From assembly GCF_025996515.1 (NCBI RefSeq), contig NZ_BLRH01000029.1, positions 124,001-188,000 on the forward strand: DNA of 64,000 bases. Direction: 5' to 3'. The notes beneath the pieces were generated by a model, which made no database searches, was not told the DNA's origin, and saw only the letters and a list, made by a program, of their open reading frames with translations. Positions 26,716 to 35,626 of this stretch are shown one piece after another. This stretch comes from Rhizohabitans arisaemae. GTDB taxonomy: Bacteria > Actinomycetota > Actinomycetes > Streptosporangiales > Streptosporangiaceae. How positions within the stretch are numbered: the stretch's first letter is position 1; each line of letters starts with the position of its first letter. A program made the translations under genes and the position numbers.

Positions 26716-26744
26716 CGAGACGAACTATGGAATGTGCCACTTCT
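26698..26744. other. attL: attL of the integrative element
   Basis: Chromosomal half-site (B arm) 26698-26716, crossover dinucleotide GA at 26717-26718, element half-site (P arm) 26719-26744. The B arm is the inverted partner of 38903-38921 (14 of 19 positions). The P arm is the inverted partner of 38875-38900 (18 of 26 positions, including AGAAGTG/CACTTCT). This two-fold symmetry around a dinucleotide is the layout of large serine integrase sites. Confidence 0.85.
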
Positions 26745-26794
26745 CTTGGCTAGCTTGGAGCCGCAGGAGATCAGCCCCCGAAACGGAGCATCCC

Positions 26795-28435
26795 GTGGCA
26801 CACAGTCCCGACCAGGCCGACGAGAAGACGGCTCGCATCCAGCAGATTCGGCAGGCCATGCTCACCGGCGCCGCCATGACCATCGACGGCATCCCCGGAT
26901 CGTGGAACCCCGCAGGCGACACCTGGACCACCGACGACCCGGCATCGGGTGACGCCCTGGCGCTCGCCCGTATCTCCGACGCCGAGGACGGCGACGTTGA
27001 CGGAGTGGCCCGCCAGGTCCAGGACCTATGCGACCACGCCGCCCGCACTCAAGCCCGTATCGGCATGATCCTTGTCGAGAACGACACCAGCGCGTTCAAA
27101 CGCCGCAGGATCGAACTTCCCAACGGGGAACACCAGCTGCGCACCGTCCGCCCCCAGTTCCGCCGTGCCTTGAAACTCCTCACAGAACCCCGGTTCCGGC
27201 GGTTTCTCACCGTTCACCTTGACCGGACGGTCCGCGACCCGCGCGACTTGGAAGACCTGATCGACGTCATCGAGACCTCACGCCCCCGGATCGTGGTCGA
27301 CTCGGTAACCGGATCACTCCGGCTTGCCAGCGACTCCGACATCACCGCCGCGCGGATTCTGTGCGCCGTCGCCAACCAGTCGTCACGGGACACCGCACGC
27401 CGTGTCTCGCGCAAGAAACGCCAACTCGCCGAGGAGGGTCATTTCCAGGGAGGCCGCCGCCCCTACGGTTTCGAGCCGGACGGCGAGACCATTCGCAAGT
27501 CGGAAGCCGACGTGATCGCTCGCTATCACGCCGTGGCGTTGTCCGGTGTGGCCGTCCGGGAGATCACCCGGGACATGAACGCCGCCGGACACCGTAACGC
27601 CAATGGCGAGCTGTGGACCGGTCAGTCCGCACGCACGATGTTGCTACGCCCGCGAAACGCCGGTCTGAGCGTGCACCGCCCCGTGCAGGACCTACCGCAG
27701 TCCCGGTATTACACCCCCGACGACGTGGTGGGCCGTCTCCCGGGCGACCCGATCGTCGCCGAAGACGACTATTGGGCTTTGGTGGCCAAGTGGACCGACC
27801 CCGACCGGCGTACCAACGTCCGGGGAACCGCACCGGTGTTGCTGGGAAGCGGCACGTTCCGGTGTCACTGCGGAAGCGTGCTGAGAGCTTCGCCGTGGCA
27901 CCAGACGCGCAAGGTTCCCGGTAGCACCGAGAAGGAGACCGTCGTTCGCAAGACATACCGCTGTTCCGCGCCCGGCAAGGGGCATGTCACCGTCCCCGCC
28001 GCCGAGCTGGACGCCTTAGTGGAAGCGTTGATCATCGAGCGCATCCAGATAAGCAAGCCCGCCGACATCATCGGCGAGGAGGCCGCCGACTCGGTGGACG
28101 TGGCCGCCCTGAACGCCGAGGTGGCCAAACACCGGGAACGGCTGATCGACATCGCCGCCGACCGCGACAACGACCTGATCACCCGAGCTCAGATGCTGGA
28201 GATGACCGCCCGCCGCCGATCCAAGATCCAAGTCTTGGAGGCTCAGATCAGCGCGGCCAACGCCGACCGTCATCCCGTTCACCGGCTCATCAACGCCCCA
28301 GACGTCCAGGCGGCATGGGATGAGCTGGACTTCGGGGAACAGCGCGCCGTGGTCCGGCGCCTGGTGAACCTCACCGTCCGACGGGTGGGAAGTGGAAGTC
28401 GCCTGCCGATCAGGGAACGGATCGAGATCACCTGA
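26795..28435 (+). CDS. Large serine recombinase (integrase)
   Basis: This 546-residue integrase should catalyse attP x attB recombination through a covalent serine-DNA link. The N-terminal resolvase domain has the family start LARISDAEDGD with the catalytic Ser, VARQ, and VHLDRTVRDPRDLEDLIDVI. A recombinase domain (RRPYGFEPDG) and a zinc-binding domain (FRCHCGSVL and a later YRCSAPGKGH) follow, then a coiled coil and a C-terminal tail. The GTG at 26795 has GGAG upstream. It starts about 50 bases inside attL, the usual position. No separate excision factor is recognisable; the small gene at 28514 is one candidate. Confidence 0.92.
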   Translation: MAHSPDQADEKTARIQQIRQAMLTGAAMTIDGIPGSWNPAGDTWTTDDPASGDALALARISDAEDGDVDGVARQVQDLCDHAARTQARIGMILVENDTSAFKRRRIELPNGEHQLRTVRPQFRRALKLLTEPRFRRFLTVHLDRTVRDPRDLEDLIDVIETSRPRIVVDSVTGSLRLASDSDITAARILCAVANQSSRDTARRVSRKKRQLAEEGHFQGGRRPYGFEPDGETIRKSEADVIARYHAVALSGVAVREITRDMNAAGHRNANGELWTGQSARTMLLRPRNAGLSVHRPVQDLPQSRYYTPDDVVGRLPGDPIVAEDDYWALVAKWTDPDRRTNVRGTAPVLLGSGTFRCHCGSVLRASPWHQTRKVPGSTEKETVVRKTYRCSAPGKGHVTVPAAELDALVEALIIERIQISKPADIIGEEAADSVDVAALNAEVAKHRERLIDIAADRDNDLITRAQMLEMTARRRSKIQVLEAQISAANADRHPVHRLINAPDVQAAWDELDFGEQRAVVRRLVNLTVRRVGSGSRLPIRERIEIT

Positions 28436-28469
28436 CATCGGCCAGGCTGCCGATTCGTTCAACGACAGG

Positions 28470-28495
28470 TGCCCCGGGGGGACGACCCCGGGGCA
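28470..28495. terminator. Terminator after the integrase
   Basis: TGCCCCGGGG (28470-28479) pairs with CCCCGGGGCA (28486-28495) around six bases and is followed by TCTGCTTTT on the plus strand. It ends the integrase transcript and may also serve the converging gene. Confidence 0.8.
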
Positions 28496-28513
28496 TCTGC
28501 TTTTCCGGCTTGT

Positions 28514-28747
28514 TCAGCGTCGGCGTATGGCGAAGACCATTGCCAGATACTCGCGGTCTTCCCCGTCCAGCGGCCCCAGCCGCCCCGCCGTCTGTTTGAT
28601 CCATTCACGGTCTTCGGAGGTCAGCCGTTCACGAGCGGTCTGCCCGCAGCCCTGTTCCGCCGACATCGGCTGTACCACATGGTCACGCTGGTCACGCACC
28701 GCAGCCAGCGCGGCAGGCGCACACACCGGGGTTCCCGCCGTCCTCAC
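28514..28747 (-). CDS. Small hypothetical protein between integrase and replication gene
   Basis: The frame codes up to 77 residues from a GTG at 28747, ending with a helical, charged segment RLTSEDREWIKQTAGRLGPL and then DGEDREYLAMVFAIRRR. An ATG start at residue 28 would give about 50 residues. Small helical proteins with this kind of end are common at this position in actinomycete integrative elements. It could be an excision or regulatory factor, but I cannot assign a family. The start is uncertain because the nearest AAAGGA is unusually close. Confidence 0.45.
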   Translation of the reverse strand: MRTAGTPVCAPAALAAVRDQRDHVVQPMSAEQGCGQTARERLTSEDREWIKQTAGRLGPLDGEDREYLAMVFAIRRR

Positions 28748-28916
28748 CGTCCTTTCGTCGCCGCCGTCATGGTGTTTACGCACGTCAGAGCCAGCCGGAA
28801 AAGTGCCGGCATCGGTCCTTGCGAGCAGGAAAGGAGCGCTTCGCGCGGCCCTTTTCAATGGCGACCCTGCGTCACCGGCCGCCGGGCCCACGCGCATCTT
28901 GACCGCCCCGCACCGG

Positions 28917-30566
28917 TCAGGCCGCCGAGGTGACGACCGCACCGGGAGGGTCACCGTCGGCCCGCGCCAGCGCCGCCCGCAGACGATCACGCCAGCGTTG
29001 CCGATCCGCTATCGCCCGCAGCAGCCGCAACGCCAGCGGGGACGCCCGAGGGCTTCCCGGGTCGACCGGCCGCCACAGGTACCGGCCCGGATCTTCGCCC
29101 GCATCGGCGTTCACGCCGAGTTGTTCGAGCACCCAGGCGCGACGGTCGGCCCGATGACCGGCCAGGGTCTTGCCCGACCACTTGCGCGACACCAGCACCC
29201 GCCGACCCGCATAGCCCAGGTGGGCGGGCTTGTGCGCCCGACCCCGGCAGGTCCCGGGCACCATGCCCGGTTTGGCGCCCTTGGGCTGCACCCCGTACCG
29301 CAGCCAGTTGCAGCACCCGGGCGAGCACGGCTCGTACCGCAGCACGTCCGCCAGCCGCTCGACGTGCCGACGCTGATCATCGGAGTCGGGGACGTGGCAG
29401 TCACCGATCGACTTGGTGAGGTACTTGGACAGGTACCGCAGGCAGCGGTCGGCATCGGGTGACCCGGCAAGAACCCCCTTCACGTCGACCTGCCGCCCGA
29501 GCCGGACCACGTGAAACGGCTCAGCGTCCGGATCGTCGCCGAGAGCGTCCAACGCCTCATCCCAGGTGGGCAGCAGCGCACCCGTGGCAGGGTCGGCGTA
29601 TCCGGTGCCCTCACCGGTCCACACCGGCGAACGGTCCCCTTCGAAACGGACCACGTCGGCCGACGGCCACCACACCTGGTGGTAGGTCGCCGCCGCCACT
29701 GCCTTCACGTCGGCCCGGGGCATCGTGCCGCGCATCGCCAGATGCAGATGCGGAGCACCCCGCCGTTGCGGTTCCACCGTGGCGAAGTACTGGACGTCGA
29801 ACCCCGCCACCCGGCGCAGGTTCTGCACGAACCGGTCCACCACCCGAGGGAAGTGGATCGCATCCCGAGCCGCCCGCCGGTAGTCGTAGCTGGCAGGGTC
29901 GACCGGCGTACCGTCCGATCGCACCTTGCCGTAGCTGTCACAGGTCAACGTGATGAACAGGCTCGGACGGTACCCCTTGCCGTCTCTCGCGGCATAGGTC
30001 CGGCCGACCGTGCGCGGTTCGAGCCGACGCCGAGGCAGATCCGGGGTGTCCTGCCGTCGCCGAGTCGACCGGGCCCGCCGAGACGACGGATCGACCTTCA
30101 GGACGCCGCGCACCCCCGCCGCGTTGAGATCGCCGTCCAGCAGCTCGACGACCTGTTCATAGGTCGCCGTGTCGCCGCCGTTCTCCCGCGCGTCATCAAG
30201 CAGGCATTGCGCGTCGGCCCGTTCGACGGCAAGGTGCACCTGGTCACCGTCGGGCGTCTCACGGCCCGCCACCGGTTCGACGGCCAGGTGCCAGCCTTCC
30301 CGGCACTGAGCCCGCCGCAGCGCCGCCGCCCGCCTGGCACACGGTTCACAGCGGCTTGCCAGGGTCGCCCCGCACGGGATCAGCACCCGTTCGGTCCGGC
30401 CGCCGAGCACATCCACCCGTTCCAGCTCGACAGGACGGACGCACACCCCGTTCACCCTGGCGGCCTCCACCGCCACATCCAGCGCCACCGGCATCGACGC
30501 CCGCACCGGCCCCACCGCCGACGAGGACACCGGCATCCCGTTCACGGCACCGCCCGTCAACGGCAT
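28917..30566 (-). CDS. repSA: RepSA-type replication initiator
   Basis: This 549-residue protein should nick the element's origin and start rolling-circle-type replication after excision. It has an HUH-like metal motif (RGAPHLHLAMRG) and a downstream Tyr motif (CLRYLSKYLTKSIG), both typical of RepSA/pSAM2-type initiators. Cysteine pairs (ASRCEPCARR near the N-terminus, CSPGCCNWLRYG near the C-terminus) suggest zinc binding. It overlaps the small Cys-rich gene by 10 bases and is the last large gene of a minus-strand block with traB. The symbol follows family usage only. Confidence 0.88.
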   Translation of the reverse strand: MPLTGGAVNGMPVSSSAVGPVRASMPVALDVAVEAARVNGVCVRPVELERVDVLGGRTERVLIPCGATLASRCEPCARRAAALRRAQCREGWHLAVEPVAGRETPDGDQVHLAVERADAQCLLDDARENGGDTATYEQVVELLDGDLNAAGVRGVLKVDPSSRRARSTRRRQDTPDLPRRRLEPRTVGRTYAARDGKGYRPSLFITLTCDSYGKVRSDGTPVDPASYDYRRAARDAIHFPRVVDRFVQNLRRVAGFDVQYFATVEPQRRGAPHLHLAMRGTMPRADVKAVAAATYHQVWWPSADVVRFEGDRSPVWTGEGTGYADPATGALLPTWDEALDALGDDPDAEPFHVVRLGRQVDVKGVLAGSPDADRCLRYLSKYLTKSIGDCHVPDSDDQRRHVERLADVLRYEPCSPGCCNWLRYGVQPKGAKPGMVPGTCRGRAHKPAHLGYAGRRVLVSRKWSGKTLAGHRADRRAWVLEQLGVNADAGEDPGRYLWRPVDPGSPRASPLALRLLRAIADRQRWRDRLRAALARADGDPPGAVVTSAA

Positions 30567-30739
30567 CCCCCCGCACCAGGCCGGTAGTCGTACCCGTACT
30601 CACCCGGGCACAGCAGCGACCGTTGCCCGCACCCCCGGCACTCGGCCACCCCCGCCCGCACATCGATGAAGATCCCGCCGTCCTCACCGCAGGACGCGCA
30701 CACCCCGTCGAGGTAACCGCTCACGTCCGGATACATCAC
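30557..30739 (-). CDS. Small zinc-ribbon-like element protein
   Basis: This 60-residue protein carries two cysteine pairs (CASC and CRGC, with a further Cys later), so it probably forms a zinc ribbon. It begins at a GTG that overlaps the translocase stop (GTGA) and overlaps the start of repSA, so it is translationally coupled to both. Small proteins at this place are common in related elements and are usually annotated only as mobile element proteins. Confidence 0.7.
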   Translation of the reverse strand: MMYPDVSGYLDGVCASCGEDGGIFIDVRAGVAECRGCGQRSLLCPGEYGYDYRPGAGGCR

Positions 30740-32166
30740 ACGACCCCCTTGAACATCGCCGAGTAGCCGAGCACCATCTGACGGATGTCGTCATCGCTGA
30801 CGTAGCCCGCCCGCACCCTCACCGGAGTCGGGTCGGCCTCCAGACGGACGAACCCGATACCCGCCCCCACACTCGGGTTGGACGGATCACGGGCGATCTG
30901 ATCGCACAGCGCCCCCCGATCCCGCGCACCGTCCCCGAGCACGAGATCCACCTGTTCGGCCTCATCCAGCCGCAGCGCGATCTTGTCCGGGAACAGGTTC
31001 CGGATCGTCAGCACCTCTTTGCGCGGGTCCTGGAGAGCAGCCAGCACGCACACGCCGACCGCGCGGCCCTGTGTCGTCAGCGTGGCCAGCGACGCCGAGA
31101 TCCGCTGCTTCAGCCCCCGATCGGGCTGGTAGGCCGTCAGGAACGCCACCTCGTCCACGATCACCAGGACGAACGGGTCCGCTGTGGTGGCTTCATGGTT
31201 GCGGCGGACCCCCGCGTACCGGTCCGCGCGTTCCTGCATCACCTCCACCGCAGCCTCCAGCAACTCGGCGCAGTCCTCAGGCGAGGAGGCGTACCGGGAG
31301 AACAGCGCCCGCCCGTAGGACAGCTCCATACGCTTGGGATCCAAACCCCAGATCTCGGCCAGCCCCGCCGCCACGGCAGGGAGCAGCCCCCGCACCGCCC
31401 CCCACAACCACGAGCCCTTACCGGCACCCGTGGCACCGGCGATCAGGACGTGCGTCCCGTGCAGCTTCAGCCGGTACGGCCTGCCGTCCTCACCCACCCC
31501 GATCTCCGCGTGCGCCACCAGCGGCCCGTCCGGGATCGGGCGAGCGGCAAGCGGCCTGCCCAGCGGGTCACGACGCGGGAACACCAGGCGCACCCGCCCC
31601 GGCATGGGAGAGGTCACCTTGCACCAGGACGCGCCGAACCCGTGCGCCAGACCGCCGGACACGTCAGCCCAGTCCTGATCGGTCTGGCCGCGCAGCATCT
31701 GCACCGTCACCGTGTCGGCCCACCCGTTGCAGGTGACCTTGACCAGGTCCGGCGCGAACGTCGACCCTTCCACCGACCGCGCCAGACCGGTGATCGCCAT
31801 GACCCCGCCCCAGCGGCGCCGATACACCCACATCCACCGCCACCAGGCCAGCAGCCGCCAGCCCACGACGACGATGAACTTTTCCGGCCACCAGGACGCC
31901 CAGAATCCCAGGCCGCACCCCAGCACGGCCACCATGACGAGCGTGACCCGCCAGCCGCACACCCACCACAGCACCCCGACCCCGGAGGTCAGGCCGCAGG
32001 CCAGCGGGTGACGCACCAGCAGCCGGACCAGGCCGCGCAGCACCCGCCACACCGTCAGCCAGATCGTGACCACGGCCGGAGTCGGCAGCACCACCGGCCG
32101 GAACACCACCGTGTCAGGCCGCGTGGACACCAGACCTTCAGTCGCCCCAGGCAACTGACGAAGCAT
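30736..32166 (-). CDS. FtsK/SpoIIIE-type DNA translocase (TraB/TraSA-like)
   Basis: This 476-residue protein has two N-terminal membrane helices (about residues 55-115) and an FtsK-type ATPase domain with Walker A AGATGAGKGSWLW and Walker B FVLVIVDEVAFL. In actinomycete elements one such protein is enough to move double-stranded DNA to a neighbouring cell. The ATG at 32166 is backed by AAGGGG; longer frames lack a site. It is followed by the zinc-ribbon protein and repSA in one coupled operon. Confidence 0.9.
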   Translation of the reverse strand: MLRQLPGATEGLVSTRPDTVVFRPVVLPTPAVVTIWLTVWRVLRGLVRLLVRHPLACGLTSGVGVLWWVCGWRVTLVMVAVLGCGLGFWASWWPEKFIVVVGWRLLAWWRWMWVYRRRWGGVMAITGLARSVEGSTFAPDLVKVTCNGWADTVTVQMLRGQTDQDWADVSGGLAHGFGASWCKVTSPMPGRVRLVFPRRDPLGRPLAARPIPDGPLVAHAEIGVGEDGRPYRLKLHGTHVLIAGATGAGKGSWLWGAVRGLLPAVAAGLAEIWGLDPKRMELSYGRALFSRYASSPEDCAELLEAAVEVMQERADRYAGVRRNHEATTADPFVLVIVDEVAFLTAYQPDRGLKQRISASLATLTTQGRAVGVCVLAALQDPRKEVLTIRNLFPDKIALRLDEAEQVDLVLGDGARDRGALCDQIARDPSNPSVGAGIGFVRLEADPTPVRVRAGYVSDDDIRQMVLGYSAMFKGVV

Positions 32167-32396
32167 GAGAAGAACCCCTTTTCTGCACCAGACGACACGA
32201 CACATCACGCCCGCCACCTCGGTGACGGACGCCGGACAACTGGGAGACTGGGAAAACGGGAGGGGGTGACTCCCGGAGGACCCCGGAGCCGATGAGACTC
32301 CGGGGGACGACCCCGGCGCACGAGCCGAGGGGGGGAAGCACGGCGACAGCCGAAGGGCCGCCGACCCGGGAGGAGGTCAGCGGCCCCGACTACCGG

Positions 32397-32834
32397 CTAG
32401 ATCTCTGCGGCCTTACCGCCGCGCGGCGCAGGCGAGGACCCCGCCGCCGCAACACCGCGCATCCCCGACGCGCGGAAGGAGTAGGCCAGACGCCCTTGCC
32501 CGTTCACATACGGGGTGACCGTCATGCCCTCGAACACCACCGGCGTGAACGGCAGCCCGAGCGCCGCCATCTGTGCCGGGATCTCGGGCACCACCGGCTG
32601 AACCGGAGAAGAGATCTTCACCGCCAGCGACTTGCCCGCCGCCTTTGCGGCAGGGTCCGCGTCCAGCACCGGCACCGACCAGACCGGTTCCCCGGTCTCC
32701 TTGTCCCGGGAGGGGACGGGCTTTGCCGGAGTGGACGCCTCGAAATCCAGGACCGGGGTAACCTCACCGGTCACGAAACAACCGTTCGGGAAGACTTGAT
32801 CGAAGCCGACAGGGATACGTCCCTGTAGCGCCAT
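32397..32834 (-). CDS. Pra-like activator of replication, integration and excision
   Basis: This 145-residue protein begins MALQGRIPVGFDQVFPNGCF and has a mixed beta-rich body (TGEVTPVLDFE, RDKETGEPVWSVPVLDAD, GMTVTPYVNGQGRLAYSFRA). This pattern matches the family annotated as plasmid replication, integration and excision activator in Streptomyces elements. Pra of pSAM2 switches on rep, xis and int genes. It lies upstream of the translocase on the same strand, with about 230 bases between. The assignment rests on remembered family patterns. Confidence 0.72.
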   Translation of the reverse strand: MALQGRIPVGFDQVFPNGCFVTGEVTPVLDFEASTPAKPVPSRDKETGEPVWSVPVLDADPAAKAAGKSLAVKISSPVQPVVPEIPAQMAALGLPFTPVVFEGMTVTPYVNGQGRLAYSFRASGMRGVAAAGSSPAPRGGKAAEI

Positions 32835-33029
32835 TCACACCCCTTTGATCGTTTGGCAGGTAAGCGGGGGAACGACCGGCAACGACCCCGTGTTCCCGCC
32901 CCAGGTCACAGGCAGGGGTTTCGGTCAACCCGGAAACACGGCTCCCAGGAATCCCAGACGTCACATCGGAAACAGCGGTCACAGACCATGATCTCTACCA
33001 GCGGGTAGTTTATGTTCCGAACAGCGAGT

Positions 33030-33043
33030 GTGACCTGCGTCAC
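33030..33043. promoter_or_regulatory. Inverted repeat upstream of the pra-like gene
   Basis: GTGAC (33030-33034) and GTCAC (33039-33043) are perfect arms around CTGC. A related TGTGACC recurs some 15 bases downstream. It lies about 200 bases upstream of the minus-strand pra-like gene and could be a repressor site. Confidence 0.4.
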
Positions 33044-33116
33044 GTTTAGGTTCGGGTGTGACCGAAAGTCAGGGGAATCATTCAGTCTATCGGTGTGGGA
33101 CAGGCCCGCGCAGCGG

Positions 33117-33468
33117 TTGCCGAATTCCCCGCCCAGCCGCCGGAACCCGGCATCGATCCCCAGCTCGACGAGACCGCCCGCTCGTCACCAGGACCACCCG
33201 ACCACGATTGCCGAACTGTTCCGCCCCGGATCACCGGACGAGCCCCAGCGACTCGACGAAGCAGGCATCGGCAACTCCCGCGACCCCGGCAACGACGATT
33301 GCCGAATTTTCCGGCCCGGCAACGCCCTTCGACTCGACGAGACCACCCGCTCGTCACCAGGCCGCCCGACCACTCGCCACAGCGGCAGACACCGGCGGAC
33401 ACAACATCGACAACAAAGCAATTGCCGAATTTTCCTTATATGGATCAAGGGCGACGCTGCGCGTCGCC
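33117..33468. repeat. Iteron-like direct repeats plus hairpin
   Basis: TTGCCGAA occurs four times in the same orientation at 33117, 33208, 33299 and 33422; the first three are exactly 91 bases apart. A second motif, CTCGACGAGACC followed by CCCGCTCGTCACCAGG, occurs at about 33163 and 33333, with a shortened copy at 33252. Just after the fourth box is a perfect hairpin, GGCGACGC-TGC-GCGTCGCC (33450-33468). Iterons plus a hairpin suggest a replication or partition/transfer locus. Confidence 0.55.
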
Positions 33469-34207
33469 ACGGCGCCCCGCGCCGCCGAGGGGATCGGGAC
33501 ACCGGGCGTGCGGCCTGACGGCCGGTCCCGGCGCCCGCCCCCTCAGCACCGCCAGGCGCCGAGCGGAACACACGCCCACCAAACAGGCACCGGCCGCATC
33601 ACACGAGATCCAGCCAAGCCGTCCCTCACACGTTCACGACATCGACCCCCGCAACGACCCCAAGCCCGGACCGACGAACCGTCGACCGCAATCCGGCACC
33701 CACGGCACACACGGAACCGTCACGCATCGGGCTTGGACAGCGAACCGGCAACGCAGGCGCAGGACCAGCCGTTACGCGTCCGGCACAACCGCTACGCGGC
33801 CCCTACGGGGTGCCTTGCATTATGCCGGCGGCTGCACTCCGTAATCACCGGTCGCCCCTTTCACGCCCTCGAACGACGACCCGCCCACCGGCACCGGCAG
33901 GCCCACACCGGCAGCAGAACCGACCCGATCGACAGGGTTCCCCCACGCCGAGCACCCACCCGCGCACAGGAACACGATCGCCGAACGGCCGATGTGGACA
34001 AGTGGTGACCGGCGATCGACGCCAACGCTTCCGATCCTCATTCGCTGCGCTCACTCCGGTTCGGGTCGTCGGCCCCGGACACGAGCGGCAGGCCATCAGC
34101 CGGGCCAAGGCACACCCCGCACACGCCGCCGGGAGGGTCACCGTCATCCCGTGACCGAGGAACACCCTCGACCCCAGACGGCCACCCTCCCGGCGCACCT
34201 CTCCCTC

Positions 34208-34657
34208 TCAACCGGCCCGATACACCACCACCGCCGTCACAACGGCAGCCATCAGCGCCAGGACCAGCACATCCACCGCCCACCGGTTCAGCACATGCTT
34301 GGACAAGGCGATCCGGGCGACCCGCCGGGCATCGGCCTCCACATCCCCCTCATAGGGAAGCCCCCGCGCCAGACCGACCCACCCCCCGGCATCCCGGGGC
34401 AGCCGAGGACGCACCACCCACAGCAGCAGCACCGCCGCCACCGCCAGCAGCAGCGCCACCATCCCCGCACCGGCCAGCGCCACCCCCGCGAGCCGACCCG
34501 AGGACGCCACCGCCCCCACACCCCCCAGGCCCACACCCGTGAACGCCAGCATCAGCGCCGCCTTTGTGTCCGCGAACACCACCGCCCCTTGCGCATCGGC
34601 CAACTCCCGCGCCGCGCCGATCGACGGGCGCCCGTGAACATCGCCGGAATCGCTCAC
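34208..34657 (-). CDS. PycTM-like (DUF5706) membrane protein
   Basis: This 149-residue protein has two hydrophobic regions, a pair of helices at the centre (LAFTGVGLGGVGAV and VALLLAVAAVLLLWVV) and one near the C-terminus (AVDVLVLALMAAVVTAVVV). The signature ADTKAALMLAFTG and the VRPRLP segment after helix 2 fit the DUF5706/PycTM family, membrane effectors of Pycsar cyclic-nucleotide defence. No cyclase gene is adjacent. A small element spread protein is the alternative. The GTG at 34657 overlaps the stop of the preceding winged-helix gene by four bases; it is last in the operon. Confidence 0.65.
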   Translation of the reverse strand: MSDSGDVHGRPSIGAARELADAQGAVVFADTKAALMLAFTGVGLGGVGAVASSGRLAGVALAGAGMVALLLAVAAVLLLWVVRPRLPRDAGGWVGLARGLPYEGDVEADARRVARIALSKHVLNRWAVDVLVLALMAAVVTAVVVYRAG

Positions 34658-34938
34658 ATCAACCCCAGATCCCGCGAGGCGTTCAGACCCCACGTCGTGA
34701 TCTTGTAGTGGCGCCGCCACCGCGCCCGTCTGCCCCCGCCGCCCACCATGCGCTGACTATGGCGGACCCATCCCCGAGCCTCCAGGCGCACCAGGACCCG
34801 CGAGGTGACGCCTTCCATCCGGCACAGATCATCATCCGACACCGGGCTGTGTTGGTCACCGGCCAGGTGACGCAGAACCGACCGCATCCGAACCCCCACT
34901 CTGACCACGGGCAGCGCCCGCCCCCCGGCATCCATCAC
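34654..34938 (-). CDS. Winged-helix protein 1 of a four-gene paralogous array
   Basis: This 94-residue protein is a single winged helix: helices around VRMRSVLRHLAGD and SDDDLCRMEGVTSRVLVRLE, then the wing GWVRHSQ and a Lys-rich end (RRHYKITTWGLNASRDLG). It is the most divergent of four neighbours and lacks their DPDREW motif. It starts at a GTG overlapping the previous stop and its stop overlaps the PycTM-like gene, so the two are tightly coupled. DNA target unknown. Confidence 0.72.
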   Translation of the reverse strand: MMDAGGRALPVVRVGVRMRSVLRHLAGDQHSPVSDDDLCRMEGVTSRVLVRLEARGWVRHSQRMVGGGGRRARWRRHYKITTWGLNASRDLGLM

Positions 34939-35249
34939 CGGCTACCCGCCCGCTCAGGTACGCCCGTTCGCACGACCGTTGCAACCGGCGGCAGCCAGCT
35001 CGGACCCTCCCGCCGACCACCGGCCGTCAGCCGGTAGTGATCAACCAGCGCAACAGAGCCCCCGCTCACCACGGCCCGCTCATCGACCGCCACCAGGCCC
35101 AGAGCCCTCAGATGCGCCAGCGGGCGCCGCACATCGGCCGAGTCGACACCCAGTTCCGCCACCGTCCACTCCCGGTCCGGCTCATCAACCATGATCCGCA
35201 GCACAGCCGCCGTGGTACCCGCCAGCACCACCGAAAGGCGCCTACTCAC
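34935..35249 (-). CDS. Winged-helix protein 2 of the array
   Basis: This protein of about 104 residues has the shared pattern VLRIMVDEPDREWTVAELG, a recognition region (DSADVRRPLAHLRALGLV) and a wing ending in HYRLTAGGRR. I chose the GTG at 35249 because GAGAGG lies 7-8 bases upstream; an in-frame start at 35282 is possible. It overlaps the next gene by four bases. It may bind DNA alone or as a heteromer with its paralogues. Confidence 0.72.
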   Translation of the reverse strand: MSRRLSVVLAGTTAAVLRIMVDEPDREWTVAELGVDSADVRRPLAHLRALGLVAVDERAVVSGGSVALVDHYRLTAGGRREGPSWLPPVATVVRTGVPERAGSR

Positions 35250-35338
35250 CGGTGTCCCTCTCCCTGATCTTGAGTTGACCATCCATCAAACGGCCGACTA
35301 GAGTCCGCCGCACTCACCGTCGGCAAGGCATGCCCGCC

Positions 35339-35626
35339 TCACCCGGGTTCGGTCCCACCGCCCCCGCCGTCACCGGTCCTCTCCTTTGCCTCCGCGACCC
35401 CCTCCCCGGTCACCCGGTAGAAGTTGGTGATCAGCGAACGGTCCGACCCCGGCAACAGGACACGGCGTTTCTCGACCGACACCCAGCCCAGCGACTCCAA
35501 TCTGCCGAGCGAATGCGAAACGTCCTTCAGACCGGCCCGCATCTTCAGCTGCACCCGCGTCCACTCCCGATCCGGATCCTCAGCCAGGATCCGCAGGACG
35601 GAGGCCGTCACGCGCCCCACCTTCAC
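35339..35626 (-). CDS. Winged-helix protein 3 of the array
   Basis: This 95-residue protein shows the array motif VLRILAEDPDREWTRVQLK, then DVSHSLGRLESLGWVSVEKR and the wing NFYRVTGEGVAEAK, with a Gly-rich acidic tail. It starts at a GTG that overlaps the stop of winged-helix gene 4 (GTGA). The next gene lies 89 bases downstream. Resembles PadR/MarR-like single-domain regulators; function unknown. Confidence 0.75.
   Translation of the reverse strand: MKVGRVTASVLRILAEDPDREWTRVQLKMRAGLKDVSHSLGRLESLGWVSVEKRRVLLPGSDRSLITNFYRVTGEGVAEAKERTGDGGGGGTEPG

Larger units (their letters stand above)
32835..34207. other. 1.37-kb non-coding, repeat-bearing region; candidate origin or transfer locus
   Basis: No reading frame here has convincing coding character; the long open frames are Pro/Arg/Thr-rich artefacts. 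The left half holds an inverted repeat at 33030-33043 and a set of direct repeats at 33117-33468. In related elements the origin of replication and the cis-acting transfer locus lie in non-coding stretches rich in repeats, so this is the best candidate for either. Confidence 0.5.

Noticed and set aside
33117-33468. CRISPR array
   Set aside because: Repeats are too short and too far apart (91 bases), with no Cas genes and spacers that are themselves partly repeated.
33058-34008. 316-codon plus-strand frame in the element's non-coding region
   Set aside because: Pro, Arg, Thr and His-rich with no ribosome site, and it is built partly from the direct repeats; more likely origin or transfer DNA.
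33845-34198. 117-codon minus-strand frame with several cysteines
   Set aside because: Cysteines are not in a zinc-like spacing, there is no ribosome site, and the sequence resembles translated non-coding DNA.
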